NCBI RefSeq assembly: GCF_004379255.2
Contig: NC_056051.1
Coordinates: 26,219,267 to 26,283,266, forward strand
DNA length: 64,000 bases
DNA from: Salvia splendens
Taxonomy: Eukaryota; Streptophyta; Magnoliopsida; Lamiales; Lamiaceae
Direction of reading: 5' to 3'
The notes under the pieces: model-generated
Seen by the model: the letters and a program-made list of their open reading frames with translations, nothing else
What the model was told of the DNA's origin: nothing
Databases searched by the model: none
Program-made: the position numbers and the translations under genes
Shown: in pieces, positions 23,062 to 37,000 of the stretch
Position numbering within the stretch: the stretch's first letter is position 1
How the letters are laid out: every line of letters begins with the position of its first letter

Positions 23062-26000
23062 ATGGAGAGGAGTGATGGTGGGGATGATCAGGCTTCTGGA
23101 TGGATGCAAGTGAAAAAGGTTTGTTTTTTTGGTTTATTTTGGGGGTTGAGTGATGAATTGTGTTTTGATATGGTATGGATGGAAATTGAATTTAATCGTA
23201 TCTTTTCAATTGTGTATATGGGCAGGAATTTGTTGGTGATTAATGTGTTTAGATGTTTTTTTTTGTGTGATAAAGAATGAATTTTTAGTGCAGTGGTTGT
23301 TTGATGCTTCATTTTATAGAGCTGTTGAAGTGATAATGTTGATGATGGATCTGTTATGTTGCTCGAGCTTTGTATTATTTGCATTATACGACTGCATGGT
23401 TTTGGGATGGAACTAGAAAGTTCAGGATATTTGATTCTCAAAATATTTTACAGGCATGGTTTAAAAGGTCGAAAAGTTGATGATTCCTCTTGTCCGAACC
23501 CGCTCATATCAATGCTTTATATGTTGTAATCGTTGATGGCCTTGAATAATGAATTGTGTTTTCATATGATATGGATGGAAATTGAATTTAACTGCCTCTT
23601 TTGAATTATGTATGTGGGCAGGCAATTTCTTGGTGGTTAATGTGTTTCTATGTTTATTAGTGTCGTAGTTGATTGATGCTCCATTTCATAGAGCTGCTGA
23701 AGTGGTAATGCCGAAGAGCATAATCCTTTGCCTGTTTGTGATGTATGGATTGCTTTTCTCTTTGGTTATGTTGCTTGAACTTAGGATTATGTGTATTATC
23801 CGACCACATGGTTTTGGGATAGAACTACAAAGTTCATGTCATTTCCTTTTTCTATATTTTCTGGTAAGCATTTAAGGACCTTTAAGTTACTTTTGGGGTA
23901 ATGGCTGTGGGTAGGAAACTAGGATATGATTTCCACTTTTATCTTTCGATTGAGTTGATCATTTTATTTTTCAGAAACACAGAAGCAATTTGAAGTTCTC
24001 ATTACATGGTTGGGTTGAAGGGCTGTCTGGAAAACAGAGGTTTAGCAAGCCAAATAATCAAATATCAATTGCTAAAAAATCGGAGAGTAGCTCAAGTGCA
24101 ACGAACCAAAGAGATAATAAAGGTAAAGATTATTCTGTGCGTGATCGTGAGCTTGACAGCAGCAAGGCTACAGAGCCCGCTTCTATCTCTACTGATGATG
24201 GGGCAGTTCAACGTTGCCTTGATGGTGACAGAGTTAATGCTACCAAACACACCTCGAGTTCTAATGGGAATGTGGCAATTAATCATTACCTTGACAAACG
24301 TGTTGTCAGTCAAAGCAATGAAGATTTAGGTTCTTCTCGTTTGGCTGCTAAAAATAATACAGATCCTAGTCATAAAGTAGTCGTCAGTCAAGGAAGTACC
24401 CACAAAGATAATGTCCTTCCACAAATAAAATGGGGGGATTTGGATGAGAGAACTCTCAAACACTATGGAAAAGCTTCCGGAGCTGAATTTGAGTCCGGGG
24501 GAGTCAAAAATAGCAATTTGGTCTCCGTGAAGGTTGATGGTACTTCTGAGTGTCTTCCCTGCATCGTTCCAGTTGATCCTGATGAGACGAAATCTGATAG
24601 GGATCATTGTCTTCCAGAACCCCATTCTTCATCTCCGAGGACTATATCTGTTGAAGAAACTGATAAGGAGGTGAATGAAGTATCTTCAGAAGACGTTAAA
24701 GAGCAAATTACTAGTGAGAGAATTGTTGGTCAGAGTACTTCTATTTCGGGCTCTAATTTCGAACACGAACATGTCAAGCCAGATAATGAGGTGCCCTGCA
24801 GTTCATCTGGAGAAAACGGTGCCTGCAGAGACAACAAAGAGATAGAAAAGGCCAAATCAGCTAATGTTTCAGATGCGCATCTTTTGGGTTCGGCTACATG
24901 TAGTCAGACAATTGATGAAGCTGAAAGTGAAGAATCTATATTGGCAGTTCCAATTGAAGAATCGAGCAATAAAAAAAGTAAAGCAAATTCTTATGGTCTT
25001 CCAGATGCCCAGAATGCAGATGCTGTTGCTTCAGTCGACGTGGGTGAAAGCAAAGAAAGATTCAGAGAACGTCTTTGGTGCTTTCTCTTTGAAAACCTCA
25101 ATAGGGCTGTAGATGAGCTCTATCTTCTCTGTGAACTTGAATGCGATCTTGAGCAAATGAAAGAAGCCAGTCTTGTTCTTGAAGAAGCTGCATTAGACTT
25201 TAGAGAATTAAATAGCAGAGTAGAAACGTTTGAGAAATTGAAAAGATCCTCGTCTCATGGGGCTGATGGGAGTCCATTGGTTTTGCAGTCCGATCATCGC
25301 AGACCACATGCCCTCTCGTGGGAGGTCAGCATTCGTGCTCTTTTCAATTCGTGTCATTTAGGTTTTCCCCTTCTTTATTTAAATGTATTTACTCATAACG
25401 CTAGTAATTGAGCAACAAACAACAAATAAATTGGTTAGAGAAATAGTTTATTAGATTCTCAAACCATGCAATGATAGTAGTAGTACTCTTCTAATTTCAT
25501 TTTATAGTGCTTGTGGAATATTTTTATGTCATACGAAATTTTATAACTGACAATAATGCTTATTAAAGTGTTTAAAATATGAGGAATCTATGTATTCATT
25601 CCCATGGGGTTTGTCTCACTCTTCAATTTCATTTGTTTATGGCATTAGACACATATTGACATCAATTTCTGCAGATTTATTAGTATATTTTTGTTTTATC
25701 TGATGACAGGTCCGTCGAATGACTACTTCACCACACAGGGCAGAAATTTTGTCTTCATCTCTCGAGGCTTTCCACAAAATACAGCGAGAGAGAACAAGTG
25801 AACGTTCCCACAACTCTAAGAATCCGGGGTCTGATTGTCAGAGTTGTAACTTAGGAACAAGGGATATTGTGGACTTGGAGAAGTACATTAAAAAAGATGA
25901 TTTGGTGAGTGGCTCTAAAGAATCAACAGTGAAGGTGGCTGACAACATGACTGGTGTATCAGTTACAGCTCAGCATCTACATAAAGAAAAGAAAAACCAC

Positions 26001-29000
26001 GATTCAAAGCCAGGTTCTGGGGCATTGAAATTACATAAAAAAGAAGCTTCTATCCCCTACGTTAATGGAAAGAGCAAAACTCCAGCAGAGAACAACACTG
26101 CTGAGAAAAATATGAAGTTGGCTGATCCGTTGAGAAGACCTGTTCCTGAAAGAGAAAGGGAGAAGAGAAATGGATTTTCAGGGAAGTCCATGGATGCTTG
26201 GAAAGAGAAGAGAAATTGGGAGGACATACTTGCGATCCCACCTCGTGTGTCTTCCCGCTTCTCATATTCACCTGGCTTAAGCAGGAAAAGCACTGAGCGA
26301 GTTCGTGTTCTGCATGATAAACTTATGTCTCCTGAGAAAAAGAAAAAATCTGCTCTTGATCTAAAAAAAGATGCTGAAGAGAAACATGCTCGTGCCACCA
26401 GAATCAGAGCTCAACTTGAGCACGAGAGAGTGCAAAGGCTTCAACGGACATCGGAGAAACTGAGCCGTGTAAGTGAATGGCAAACTGTGCGCAGCAATAA
26501 GTTGCGAGAGTCGATGTATGCTCGCCTTCAACGTAGTGAATCCAGACATGAAGCTTACATAGCTCAGGTTGTGAGAAGAGCTGGCGATGAGACTAGTAAA
26601 GTTAATGAGGTACGGTTTATCACTTCACTGAATGAAGAGAACAAAAAGCACATATTGCGCAAGAAGCTTCATGATTCCGAGTTGAGGAGAGCAGAGAAGC
26701 TTCAGGTAATAAAAACTAAACAGAAAGAGGACATGGCCAGGGAAGAGGCTGTTTTGGAACGTAAAAGGATCATCGAAGCTGAGAAGTTGCAGCGCCTTGC
26801 AGAAACTCAGCGAAGAAAGGAAGAGGCTCAAGTTAGAAGGGAAGAAGAGAGGAAAGCCTCAAGCGCTGCTCGTGAAGCCAAGGCTATAGAACACATGAGG
26901 AGGAAAGAGATCCGAGCCAAAGCGCGGCAGGAGGAAGCTGAACTCTTGGCTCAGAAATTAGCTGAAAGACTCAGTGAAAGCGAACAGAGGCGGAAATTTT
27001 ATCTAGAACAAATTCGAGAAAGAGCATCTATGGATTTTAGGGATCAGTCTTCACCTTTACTGAGACGATTTGCAAGTAAAGAAGGCCAAGCCCAAGTTCG
27101 GTCAGCTCCTTACAGCAATGGAGATGATAATCTTACCAATGATAGTAGTTTCCCTTCTGGTACTAGTATTGTAAATGGTGAGGCGTTGCAACACTCGCTA
27201 AAGAAGAGAATTAAAAAAATACGTCAAAGGCTAATGTCTCTAAAACATGAATTTCCTGAGCCTTCAGCTGCACTTGAAAGCTGTAGTCTTGGTTATAGGA
27301 CTGCTGTTGGAACTGCAAGGAGAAAAGTCGGTAGATGGCTTCAGGATTTGCAAAAGCTTCGCCAAGCAAGAAAAGATGGTGCTGCTAATTTTGGATTGAT
27401 AACTGCTGAAATTATCAAGGTATTGAGTCTCACTCGAAGTACTTAGTTGACTACTTTTTTCCTGATTTATGTGTTTCTTTATTCTGTAGTTATCAATTAC
27501 TCTCGAGTCCTTGACACACTTGTATTCCCTTTTTGGTTTTCAATTTTAGTATCTGGAAGGAAGGGATGCTGAATTGCAGGCTTCTCGACAAGCCGGCCTG
27601 CTTGATTTTATTGCTTCCGCACTTCCTGCTTCTCACACGTCCAAACCCGAAGCTTGCCAGGTTACTATATATCTTTTAAGGCTTTTGAAGGTAGTGCTGG
27701 CAACGCCGGCAAACAAATGCTATTTTCTTGTCCAGAATCTTTTGCCCCCACTTATTCCAATGTTGGCAACCGCCCTTGAGAACTATATCAAGATGGCGGC
27801 ATCATCAAATCTTCCTGGTCCAACTAATATCGTCTCAAGTAAAGTGTCGACTGGAAATTTGGAGTCAATTTCTGAAATTGTGGATGGTTTCCTGTGGACT
27901 ATTGCAGCAATTGTTGATCATGTAAGCTGTAACGAGTACCAACTTCAGATGCAGGATGGTTTGATAGAGCTTGTTATTGCATACCAAATTATTCACCGGT
28001 TAAGAGATCTTTTTGCACTTTATGATAGACCTCAGGTGGAAGGTTCTCCTTTCCCTCCATCTATTCTCCTAGGTATTAATTTATTGACAGTTCTGACTTC
28101 GAAATTCAAGGGGTCGTACTTGATAGACTGGGATTCTTTTCCAAATGATATAATGCAAGGAAATAAACTTGGGGGGAGAGAGTTTTCTGGTTCAGCTGAT
28201 TTACAACATGAATCTAGTATGGATGACACACCCTCTTTGCCAACTGGCAATTTACCGACAGATTCTCTGGATGTGCCAGAGGGTAAAAAAGATGGATGTT
28301 CAAATATTGAGGTGACCAGTATTCTAGATCCTGTATGTGATACCTCTCTTGATGCTGATCACGTTGCTTCTAAAGATGCCATCGATGATTCACCTGGACC
28401 TCTATTAGTAGATAAGTATCAGTGTGAGGACGGCAATAAATGTGTAGGTAACAGTGCTGAGCTAAAAAATAGAAACGGCCCTGAAGCAAAGCTGCCGGCA
28501 GTGTTTCTTCTTGCGGCAATGTCCGAGACTGGCTTAGTATGTCTTCCTTCCATGTTAACAGCAGTACTACTGCAGGGCAATAACCGGTTGTCTCCTGAAC
28601 AGGTTGGTGAACGTCAACGTTTTCGCGCAATAACCTTATTATGCGCCGTACTTTTTCTTGTTTGTTGGGAGCTGTTGATAATTCGATCTTAATATTTGAA
28701 TCGTGCTCAGCAATGGAAAAATCCAGCTGTATTCAATTAGAAATATTAGCGAATTTGAACTTGAATTTTAGATTCTGCTCTGTATGCAGATAGTAATTCT
28801 CCTATGGCTTATTTGTGTGTGTGTGTGCGCGTGTGCGCGTGCGCGTGTATGCTAAAGCTTCAAGCACTGTTTGGCCCTGAATAATTTTTGAAACCATTTT
28901 CAGAGCTCGTATGTACTTCCATCTAATTTTGAGGAAGTAGCGACTGGAGTTTTGAAGGTCTTGAACAATCTGGCTCTGGTAGATATATCTTTCATCCAGA

Positions 29001-30297
29001 AAATGCTGGTAAGTCCCAACTCCGAAGCCCAACCCAACCCCCTTCCTCCAGTTTTTCGGTCTAAAGTTGATTTTCTTCTCCGAAATCGATTTCAGGCTCA
29101 ACCAGATCTTAAAATGGAGTTCTTTCATTTGATGAGTTTTATTCTTTCTCACTGCACAAGCAACTGGGGAGTAGCCAATGATAAGGTAATTGTACATTTC
29201 CCTTTTTGTTTTCATGAATTGGAAGCCAATCTAAATGCTATTATATTCATTAGATGTTTATGGTATTATCTTTCATAAATACTCAGTTAAGGGGTAATGA
29301 TATATATGACTTTGTATTGATCTATTACTCGTTCACGTCCCATGTTAAGTGAGGTGTTTCTTTTCTGCGCGGGATTTAAGAAAGTGGTGTTTAGTGAGTT
29401 AAGTGGAGATAGAATAAAGTAGCTAAGTGAAGAGAGTAAAAGAGTTGATTTTTGCCAAAAAAAAAGATATGACTCATTTAACTCGGGACGTTAAAAAGGA
29501 ATACGACTCAATTAACTTGGAAATGAAGGATTTTCGAAAGGAGTATTTTAATCTCTATTGATTTTCTTAAAGAAAAATGTTGTATATTTCTGGAATGAGC
29601 AGATTGGAACCCTCTTGCTGGAATCTTTGGCACTTCTTGGTTATTTTGCGTTATTCCACTCCGAAAATCAAGCAGTTCTACGCTGGGGGAAGAGCCCTAC
29701 GATTCTTCACAAGGTGAGGAATCGACTTCCTTGACATTTGAAACATTACCTCTGATTTAACGTTGGAGAATCTAACTACGCCTTTATAAACAACAGGTTT
29801 GCGATTTGCCCTTTGTGTTCTTCAGCGATCCGGATCTGATGCCTGCTTTAGCCGGCACTCTAGTGGCTGCCTCGTACGGATGTGAACAAAACAAGGTTGT
29901 TATTCAGCAGGAGCTCAGCATGGACATGCTCCTCCCGTCACTCAAGTCGTGCAAAAGCAATTCAAACCAGTGTGTCCCATTGTCAGCCGAGGATGCTGGT
30001 GTTGAAAGAAAAGCTCAAGTTGACGCATCTCAGAAATCCAACCGGAGCTATCCAAGAAATGCTCGTCTCGTTCCCCAGAGAGGCAGTGGTGGTGTTAACA
30101 CGAGAGGCCTGAAGTCGAGAAACCTTAGAGACAGCAAACTGGTGAAGGTTAGTGAAGAAATGCAGACGGGCGCTGCTCAATCTGCTTCGGAAACTTCCAC
30201 GTTGATGCTGCACTCGAGGTTCCCGGTAAGCTTCGTCGGGAAAGCAGAAGAGTTTTTTACAGCAGAGGTTAATACAGGCAACGGTGAACTAGGTTGA
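23062..30297 (+). CDS. SCAPER-like protein (S-phase cyclin A-associated protein in the ER, plant homologue)
   Basis: Eight coding exons join in phase: 23062-23118, 23975-25324, 25710-27419, 27550-28602, 28904-29008, 29096-29185, 29603-29713 and 29797-30297, encoding about 1658 residues. The start MERSDGGDDQASGWMQVKK is a short exon spliced to KHRSNLKF. A conserved helical region at roughly residues 376-440 (RLWCFLFENLNRAVDELYLL) matches the SCAPER N-terminal domain. A long, very charged coiled coil follows at about 665-910 (RIRAQLEHERVQRLQR, KEEAQVRREEERKA). The C-terminal third is helical and armadillo-like (LLDFIASALPAS, VLKVLNNLALVDISF). Residues 25-370 are low-complexity and probably disordered. 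The function in plants is not known to me; the animal protein binds cyclin A at the ER and is linked to cilia, which most plants lack. No frame damage. Confidence 0.88.
23144..23842. repeat. Tandem duplication in intron 1 of the SCAPER-like gene
   Basis: Two copies with a period of about 396 bp: 23144-23437 and 23540-23842. Shared blocks include GATATGGATGGAAATTGAAT, TGATGCTxCATTTxATAGAG and CATGGTTTTGGGATxGAACT. They sit wholly in the 856-bp intron 23119-23974 and make up most of it. Confidence 0.8.
28813..28850. repeat. Alternating purine-pyrimidine (GT/GC)n tract in intron 4 of the SCAPER-like gene
   Basis: Reads TGTGTGTGTGTGCGCGTGTG followed by more GCGCGTG units, about 38 bp, ending some 50 bp before the exon 5 acceptor. 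It could adopt Z-DNA; that is inferred from composition. Confidence 0.8.
29326..29545. mobile_element. Degraded Stowaway-type MITE in intron 6 of the SCAPER-like gene
   Basis: The left end TACTCGTTCACGTCCCATG and the right end AAGGATTTTCGAAAGGAGTA are weakly inverted. Internally GTTAAGTGAG and CTCATTTAACTCGGGACG suggest inverted arms. About 220 bp, diverged. Confidence 0.5.
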
Positions 30298-31065
30298 AGG
30301 AACACTTATTTTTTCTGGTCTGAATACATAATATATATTACTACTATAATAGTATACACAGCTTTAATGTCTCTTAGGAAAGACAGATTTTTTATATCCA
30401 AAAACAGAGAAATGAGAATTATATTATACTACCTGGTTTCAGAAATGACTTGAATAGTAAAGAAAAGGAAGGGGAAATGTCTTAAATAAGTTTTCCTTAT
30501 TTCGATTTTTTTTGCCACTTTTTTATTCATTATACAAACATTTTATTTCTATTCAGATTTCAGAAGCTTGTAGTATAATTTAGTTCAGTTATTATTACAA
30601 TAATTTATTATGGTGAACTGAAATTTCATTCCAATCTTTCTACCTTAATACTAGAACATTAGTAATATTCACAAACGTCCCAAATAGTTTCTTCAAAGAT
30701 GTGATTTGGCATCCAACAAATCTAAATGCGTCATTTCATCCTTAAAGATTCTTGATCTAAAGAGCTGTAGTTTGTAAATAAAGTAAAGCAGAACTCATTT
30801 TGAATTTCCCTTGTGAGAAACATATGATTAGGGAGACATTGAAATATACATTAACCAAAAATCTTATGCTCATTATGTCATGAAAACTATGACTAAAGAG
30901 CGATAGGGGACTCGATATGGTACAGTATTCCCTCGACGCGATCCGTTCTTGTTTCCAGTGGACAGACGCCGGGGTAGTTTTAAGAGACTGTGTCAAGCCC
31001 GAACTCGAGCTCTCCTCATTCTTCACAGCCTTTCTCAAGCAAATGAGTTTTCCAGTTGTCAAGTG
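30298..31065. other. Convergent 3' ends of the SCAPER-like and ZRANB3-like genes
   Basis: AT-rich, no gene. It must hold the 3' UTRs of both convergent genes; no single clear polyadenylation site can be assigned. Confidence 0.55.
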
Positions 31066-34000
31066 TCAACTTTTCTTGCAGTGAACAACTCTTCTGCCAT
31101 CACCACTGCCGGGGAGAATATGTTCTGTCGATGATTGACCAACCACTTCTGGCTGTTGATTTTGCTCGTTCGGCCCATTGATGTTTGGTCCCGAATATGC
31201 ACTCCCGGGAATGTGAATTAGTAGATCATCATCCACTGTGTCACTTCGAGACTGTTCACATTTCTGAAGGCACAAACTCAAGATTACTTACCAAAATATC
31301 GATGTAACATACTGAGTTTTGACTTAAGATGACATTTAGCAACATATTTCTGATGATAGAGATATCACATGGTGCATTTCTTAAAATTGCTGAACCAGAT
31401 TATGTGAGATGAATGTTTAAACAAGATGCGAGATGAATGTTTAAATTGACCGAATATAGTCTGTATCAACTGCGGTGGAGAAATTCAGACTTCAAGTAAC
31501 CACTAACCAGCAGATAAGCATTTCTTTTGATTCATGATGGGGAAAGGAACAGTTAGTCGATCTATTTGGTGGGGTTGGGGATGGAGGGAAGAGACAGACA
31601 GACAGAGAGATTCCAGTAAGAACTACAGCACCTTTAGTATGTCTGTCCGCTTTTCACTATTTATGAGGTCACTCATAGTCACTTTGAGTTGTTTCTTAGC
31701 CTTTTTCCGAGCAATACGCCGTTCAGCACATTGTGCAGAGGTTACATCAGCATGACAAGCAATACAGAGGGTCCTCAGGTTTTCCAGCTTGCACTCGCCT
31801 ATAAAATTCAAGCATGGAATTCTTTAGAGCAAAGAATCATATATCCTCTTAAGTTATGATACAATCAGCCATTTTTTTAAGTTGCGGGATTGACCAGAAT
31901 TTGACCAAACTTGATGGTGTTTTTGGCTAATTTGCCCTTTTTTAATTGTGTGTGTGTGGGGGGGTGGGGGAAGGAATCTCACACACCTCCTCCTTTATAC
32001 ACGGGTATGATATGGTCTGCATGCCAAGCATTGCCTTCAGAAGGGTCCTGAACAAGCTTGGCTAGCCTGCAACATGCAGGAATAAGGCATAAATTTGCAT
32101 TGCGAAGAAAACTGCGATTTTCAAGTGAGTAGGCAAGCTTGTCCATGAGGTAAGAGTTTAACCAACACTTTTTGAAAGCGTTTAGATCTGATTACAACAT
32201 ACATTTTCTTGTGTGATGCAATATTCGGAGCCACATTTTTAATGTATGCTTCCCGCTTCTCAACTGATAGAACTCTCAAGTGTTTCACAAGTCGATGACA
32301 GTCAATATGGCAGTTCGTGCAAATGCCATGTTCGATTTGGAAAAGTCCCTACAAGTTAATTACGATAAAATGAGAATAACGAAACACCTGATACAAATAT
32401 ACAGGTTCATCTGTGTGAGATCAGAGTTCAAACCTGACGAAGGAATCTATTGCTAGTTCGTGAGCGATATTCTTCAAAGCAGCCCAAACCACAGAAAAGA
32501 TCCTCAAAGAATTGGGGCAACTTGGCATCATTTCCCCTGCCACCGAAGAAGCCATCAATAAGTTGCTTCATGTTTCACCAGGAAAAAAGAATTTAAAAGA
32601 CTTACATGCAGGGATTCTGGCACAGTTTGCAGAGTGGTTCATCCAGGTCCGACCAAGCTTGTGTATACGTTTTCGTTTTCTGACCTTGGCCACTACACAG
32701 GCTGACATTTCTCCAAGCAGCATTTGATGGTAATGAATTGCCTATCTCATCTAAAGGTGTTTTGCGCCTGCTGCTGCCACCTCTCAGTAGTCCCTAGAGA
32801 AATAAGCATAGATGGGGTTAACAAGTTTCTTGCAAGATTTGGGTAGTTCAGTTATTAAATGATTGAATGTGAAAAGTGCATATGACATGAGTCAAAGGTT
32901 AAGATCGGCTAACTATTAAGTACTAACCCCAGTTTCGTGATTAAGACTTTCATTCAAGTAACATAATTCGCAAGACAGTGGAAGCTGCAAGGGTTTATTG
33001 ATCAATCTCCTCCTCTCAATAGGCCTTAGCTCCTTCCATTCATTGATGAAAGACATAAGAGCTTCCATGTATATTGAATTATCATCAACTGATTCACCAC
33101 TGGGTTTCTCATTTTCGTCTGCAAGAGAGTGACACTCAACCTCCTCTTGCCGAAAACTCTTAAAAAGTGGACTCGGTCTACATTGTGTTTCTGAGGTACA
33201 AGAGTATAAGTGGATCCTGCCAGTGTGTTGGCTCACCTGAGAGCATGAAACTTGAGGAATAAATTATAATTTACAATACAATACAAAGACATCATATTAA
33301 AGAACTCCTTAGAGTTGTGATAGAATACATAACTTTTGTGGTAGCAACTAATCGTAGATAAATAAATAAGCAAATCCAACTTTGTACCAAGGTGCCCATG
33401 TATATACACACATTAGCAGACTGGTACATTTGTGGGACAAGACATCCACTAAATCATGTATCCTATTCCCAGCCCCAGTCCAGTTAGAAAATCATCTTGG
33501 ACAGCTTGAAGATATCACAACAATATCGTAGACAACATCAGCAGTTGATGGTTTCCACTAACCTCACCCATTTGTGTAAGTGCACTTTATGATTGCTTCC
33601 ACAACTGCATCCATACTATCTGGCTTGCTGGATTGCATTGTTTTTAATAAATTATCGTTACATATGTTTATAATTTTTTGCTTCTTTCACAAGTAATCAG
33701 TTTCCCACAACATGCACAAGCAGAAACATGGGCTTCAGTGACATACTTATTTAAACAAATTAACTTACCTCAAAGCGAAGACTGCTTCGCTGGATATCAG
33801 CCTTCACTCCATATTCAACTTCGTTGACACGTCCATCTCCATTTAATGCTATTTCACTTTCATGTAGTTCAACACAACTGTTATCTAGCTCTACATGCAT
33901 ATCAGACGATGCCTTTGGAAGATCTGGTTCATGCTCTACACAAGCATTTTGAAATACGATGGATTGCTTTATATTCTCAGTTGTACTTCTAGTGCTTTCT

Positions 34001-37000
34001 AGAGAAGAAACACCCTCAACCTAGCAGCATAAGAACCAAATAGAAGAAACACAGTGTCATAACTAAACGTTATGATTCTAAATCTCAAGGTTAAAACAAA
34101 ATAGGCCGAAGGAAAGGAAATAGGGAAGAAACAAAAAATACTTAAAGTTCGACTCCTGCCTGGAAATTAGAAGCTAATAATCACACTTCATAGTGGCAAA
34201 CTCGCATCATATATTGAGTGCAAATAGGTGGTGTCCTAATATCAAGTATATCCAATATGCAGTGGTTTCTCTCTATCTCTTGGAAGTTGTATTTGAACAT
34301 CAAGTGTCTTCTTTTGGGTATCTGAATATCTAAAAATATTGGAACTTTTCTAGCCCAACAGCAACATAAACATTTTACAGAACCACTTTGATGTCTTTTC
34401 TCCTTCAATCCGGTCAGTTCAGCTGTTTATTTTTTAAAACCTTCTCAATTAAACACAAACCGAAAACCATTAAATCAATCTTCAACACTGAATTTGAGGG
34501 AATACTCTTTATAGAAGATCTTTAAGATAAGCTAGCATAAATCTCTCAAGATAAATTGCACAAAGCTAATGGATTAGAATTCAGAAGGTACATGGGTACC
34601 TGCTGGTAGGTGAGTACCCAATTGCCATCATCTATTGGGACTATCGATGTATAAATGTCTATAAACAATATCCTGATGCCTCTAAAGAAGTACTGAAAAA
34701 ATGTCTACTTGAAGCTATATACCTCTATCTCACGTATAGCGTGACGCTTCCCATTGACAGTAGAAGAAACGCGCAGCAAACTCCTATTAAGTTGCTGCCA
34801 CTGTAACTCATCTGAAGTATCCTGACAAGCAATCAATATAAGTGCCACAGAAGAAAATTCCAAAGAGAACGTTTCATGAAAATAATCAGCTAATTTATTA
34901 TATAGTATGTTATAACAGACACCTTTGCGCAGAAAATGTATACATTCACCACTCTCTTCTGTCCATGCCGGTGAGCTCGATCTTCAGCCTTCAAATGTTT
35001 AAAAAATGTAAAAGCATCACTTAGTATGTAAAGATTTTTAGATTATAAACAAAACTGTAAGCTTCATTAACAATTAAGACCTTGCCATGTTCCAAAACAG
35101 GACATGAGACCACAAATGCCATATAAATCAATCAAGAAACTTTAAAAGAGGCGAAGATATCAAAGCCCCTAACAAGTGGAGACAATGTAAGATTATGTAG
35201 TTGATATATCAACAGAACTAGCTAGACTAATTTTTTAATATGCTCCTAAATACTATCGATCCAAAGGTCAAAACCAGCAAGAATAAACCCGCAACTATTG
35301 ACCAGTCATAAACGACACTGTCAATTAAAGAATGCACACAATTAGCATTTCATCATCTTTATGTAAACATCATTATAAATATCATCAATCAGCACTCAAT
35401 AGCACTTTGCTTCCCCACTTAACACTGCCAAAGCCCATTGAGGTCGTAGGCCCCAATCTGCTGCTGAATTTCACACCTTTCGGAATAACAAATAAGCCTT
35501 AATTAGTAGAAAAGATAGAAATACCTAATTGCAGAGTACACCAGCAATCTACCGAAAGGATCAATTTTTCTATGATCCTCAAGCAGTACTTTATGTTTCA
35601 TGAATAAATAAAAATTAGAGGAAAATTGGCAAGAAAAAGGAACATTAGTATCGATGGCCCAGTTAGTTTTGAGATTCCTCTTCGAAGGAATTAAATTGTA
35701 CAATGGAACCATAACTCCATATTACCAGGCTTCAACAACACTTCTAGTGGAATCCAAGTATAAAGGATGGAGTTTAATGATGATCTGTAACTTCAAAACC
35801 AGAAACTTAAAGAAGCAGAAATACGAAGGAACCTGTTGAATATCAGCAGGGTTCGTAGGTAATTCCACGAACACAACAGTGTCTGCTGATGTTAAGTTAA
35901 GACCAGTGCTTCCAGCACGGATGCCGATCAAGGCAATTTTAACCTGGTGAAATTAAAAGAGTTGTTATGCACAAGGGCATCGAAAGAAATTGAACAATGG
36001 ACTTCTGTTATTTTTTTGCAGTTTGATCTAAGTACATAATACAAAATCATTTGACAGAAGACTTAAGGTGGAATAAAATGTAGGTACAGTGGCATTACAC
36101 ACAAGCAGCTGAAAGACTAGTAATAAAGTTCCTGGAGGATCAAATCTCATCATTATTAGGCCACGCCAGAAAAAGATATAAACAAACAAACAAACAGGAC
36201 TAGAAACATCAATTTTCTACAGAATATGAAAATAATAACGGATGACAAACCTCTTTTGATGATTGGAATGACTGAATAGCTGCCTGCCTGTCAACACCAG
36301 TTACAGTACAGTCAATGCGAACAAACTGCATTGCTTTCTCACAGAGAAACGCCTGAGCAATAGCAAAAGAAGGTAGAGATCACATACATATAAAGCCATG
36401 TTTAGTATCAGAAGACAGTGAAGCACTGCCTGACTATGTAATGCAATGTTAACTGAAACACTAACACCTACATGAAATATGATCATGTGGTATTCTATAA
36501 CTGTCTGATTACGCTAAGTTGACCTCATTATTTGCACCTTGGAAAGATGATATTTTCTAAATGATTTCCCATACTTCGATAAAAAAACATGTGTCCATAA
36601 ATTAAAAACTATTCAACAAAAGGGGATTAAATACAATAGTCATTCTAAATAGTTTTTCTCACCTGTACATAATCAAGCACCTTATGATGATAGGCAAATA
36701 TTATCATTTTGTGTGAACTCGAACTTTCTTGCCTGATTTCTTCTCCATCCTTCTCCAACATAATAGGATGAAAAGAGAGCCACTCAAAGAATCCAGGTAG
36801 CTTTGCTAAACCAAGTGCAGATAGCTTTTTTGACAATTTCTTCTTCATATCACAATCTACATGACAAGAGAAGCAAGAAGTTCATTCTTTATAAGCCACT
36901 GCACCTCAAACAAGAGACTTCAAGCATATGTTTTCTCTATTTAATTTCCATTTGAAATAATATGATATGATCATGCACAGGATTTTGCATAGTAACCCTC

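Noticed and set aside
31534..31755. Plus-strand open frame across the HNH region
   Set aside because: Opposite strand to exon 21 of the ZRANB3-like gene.
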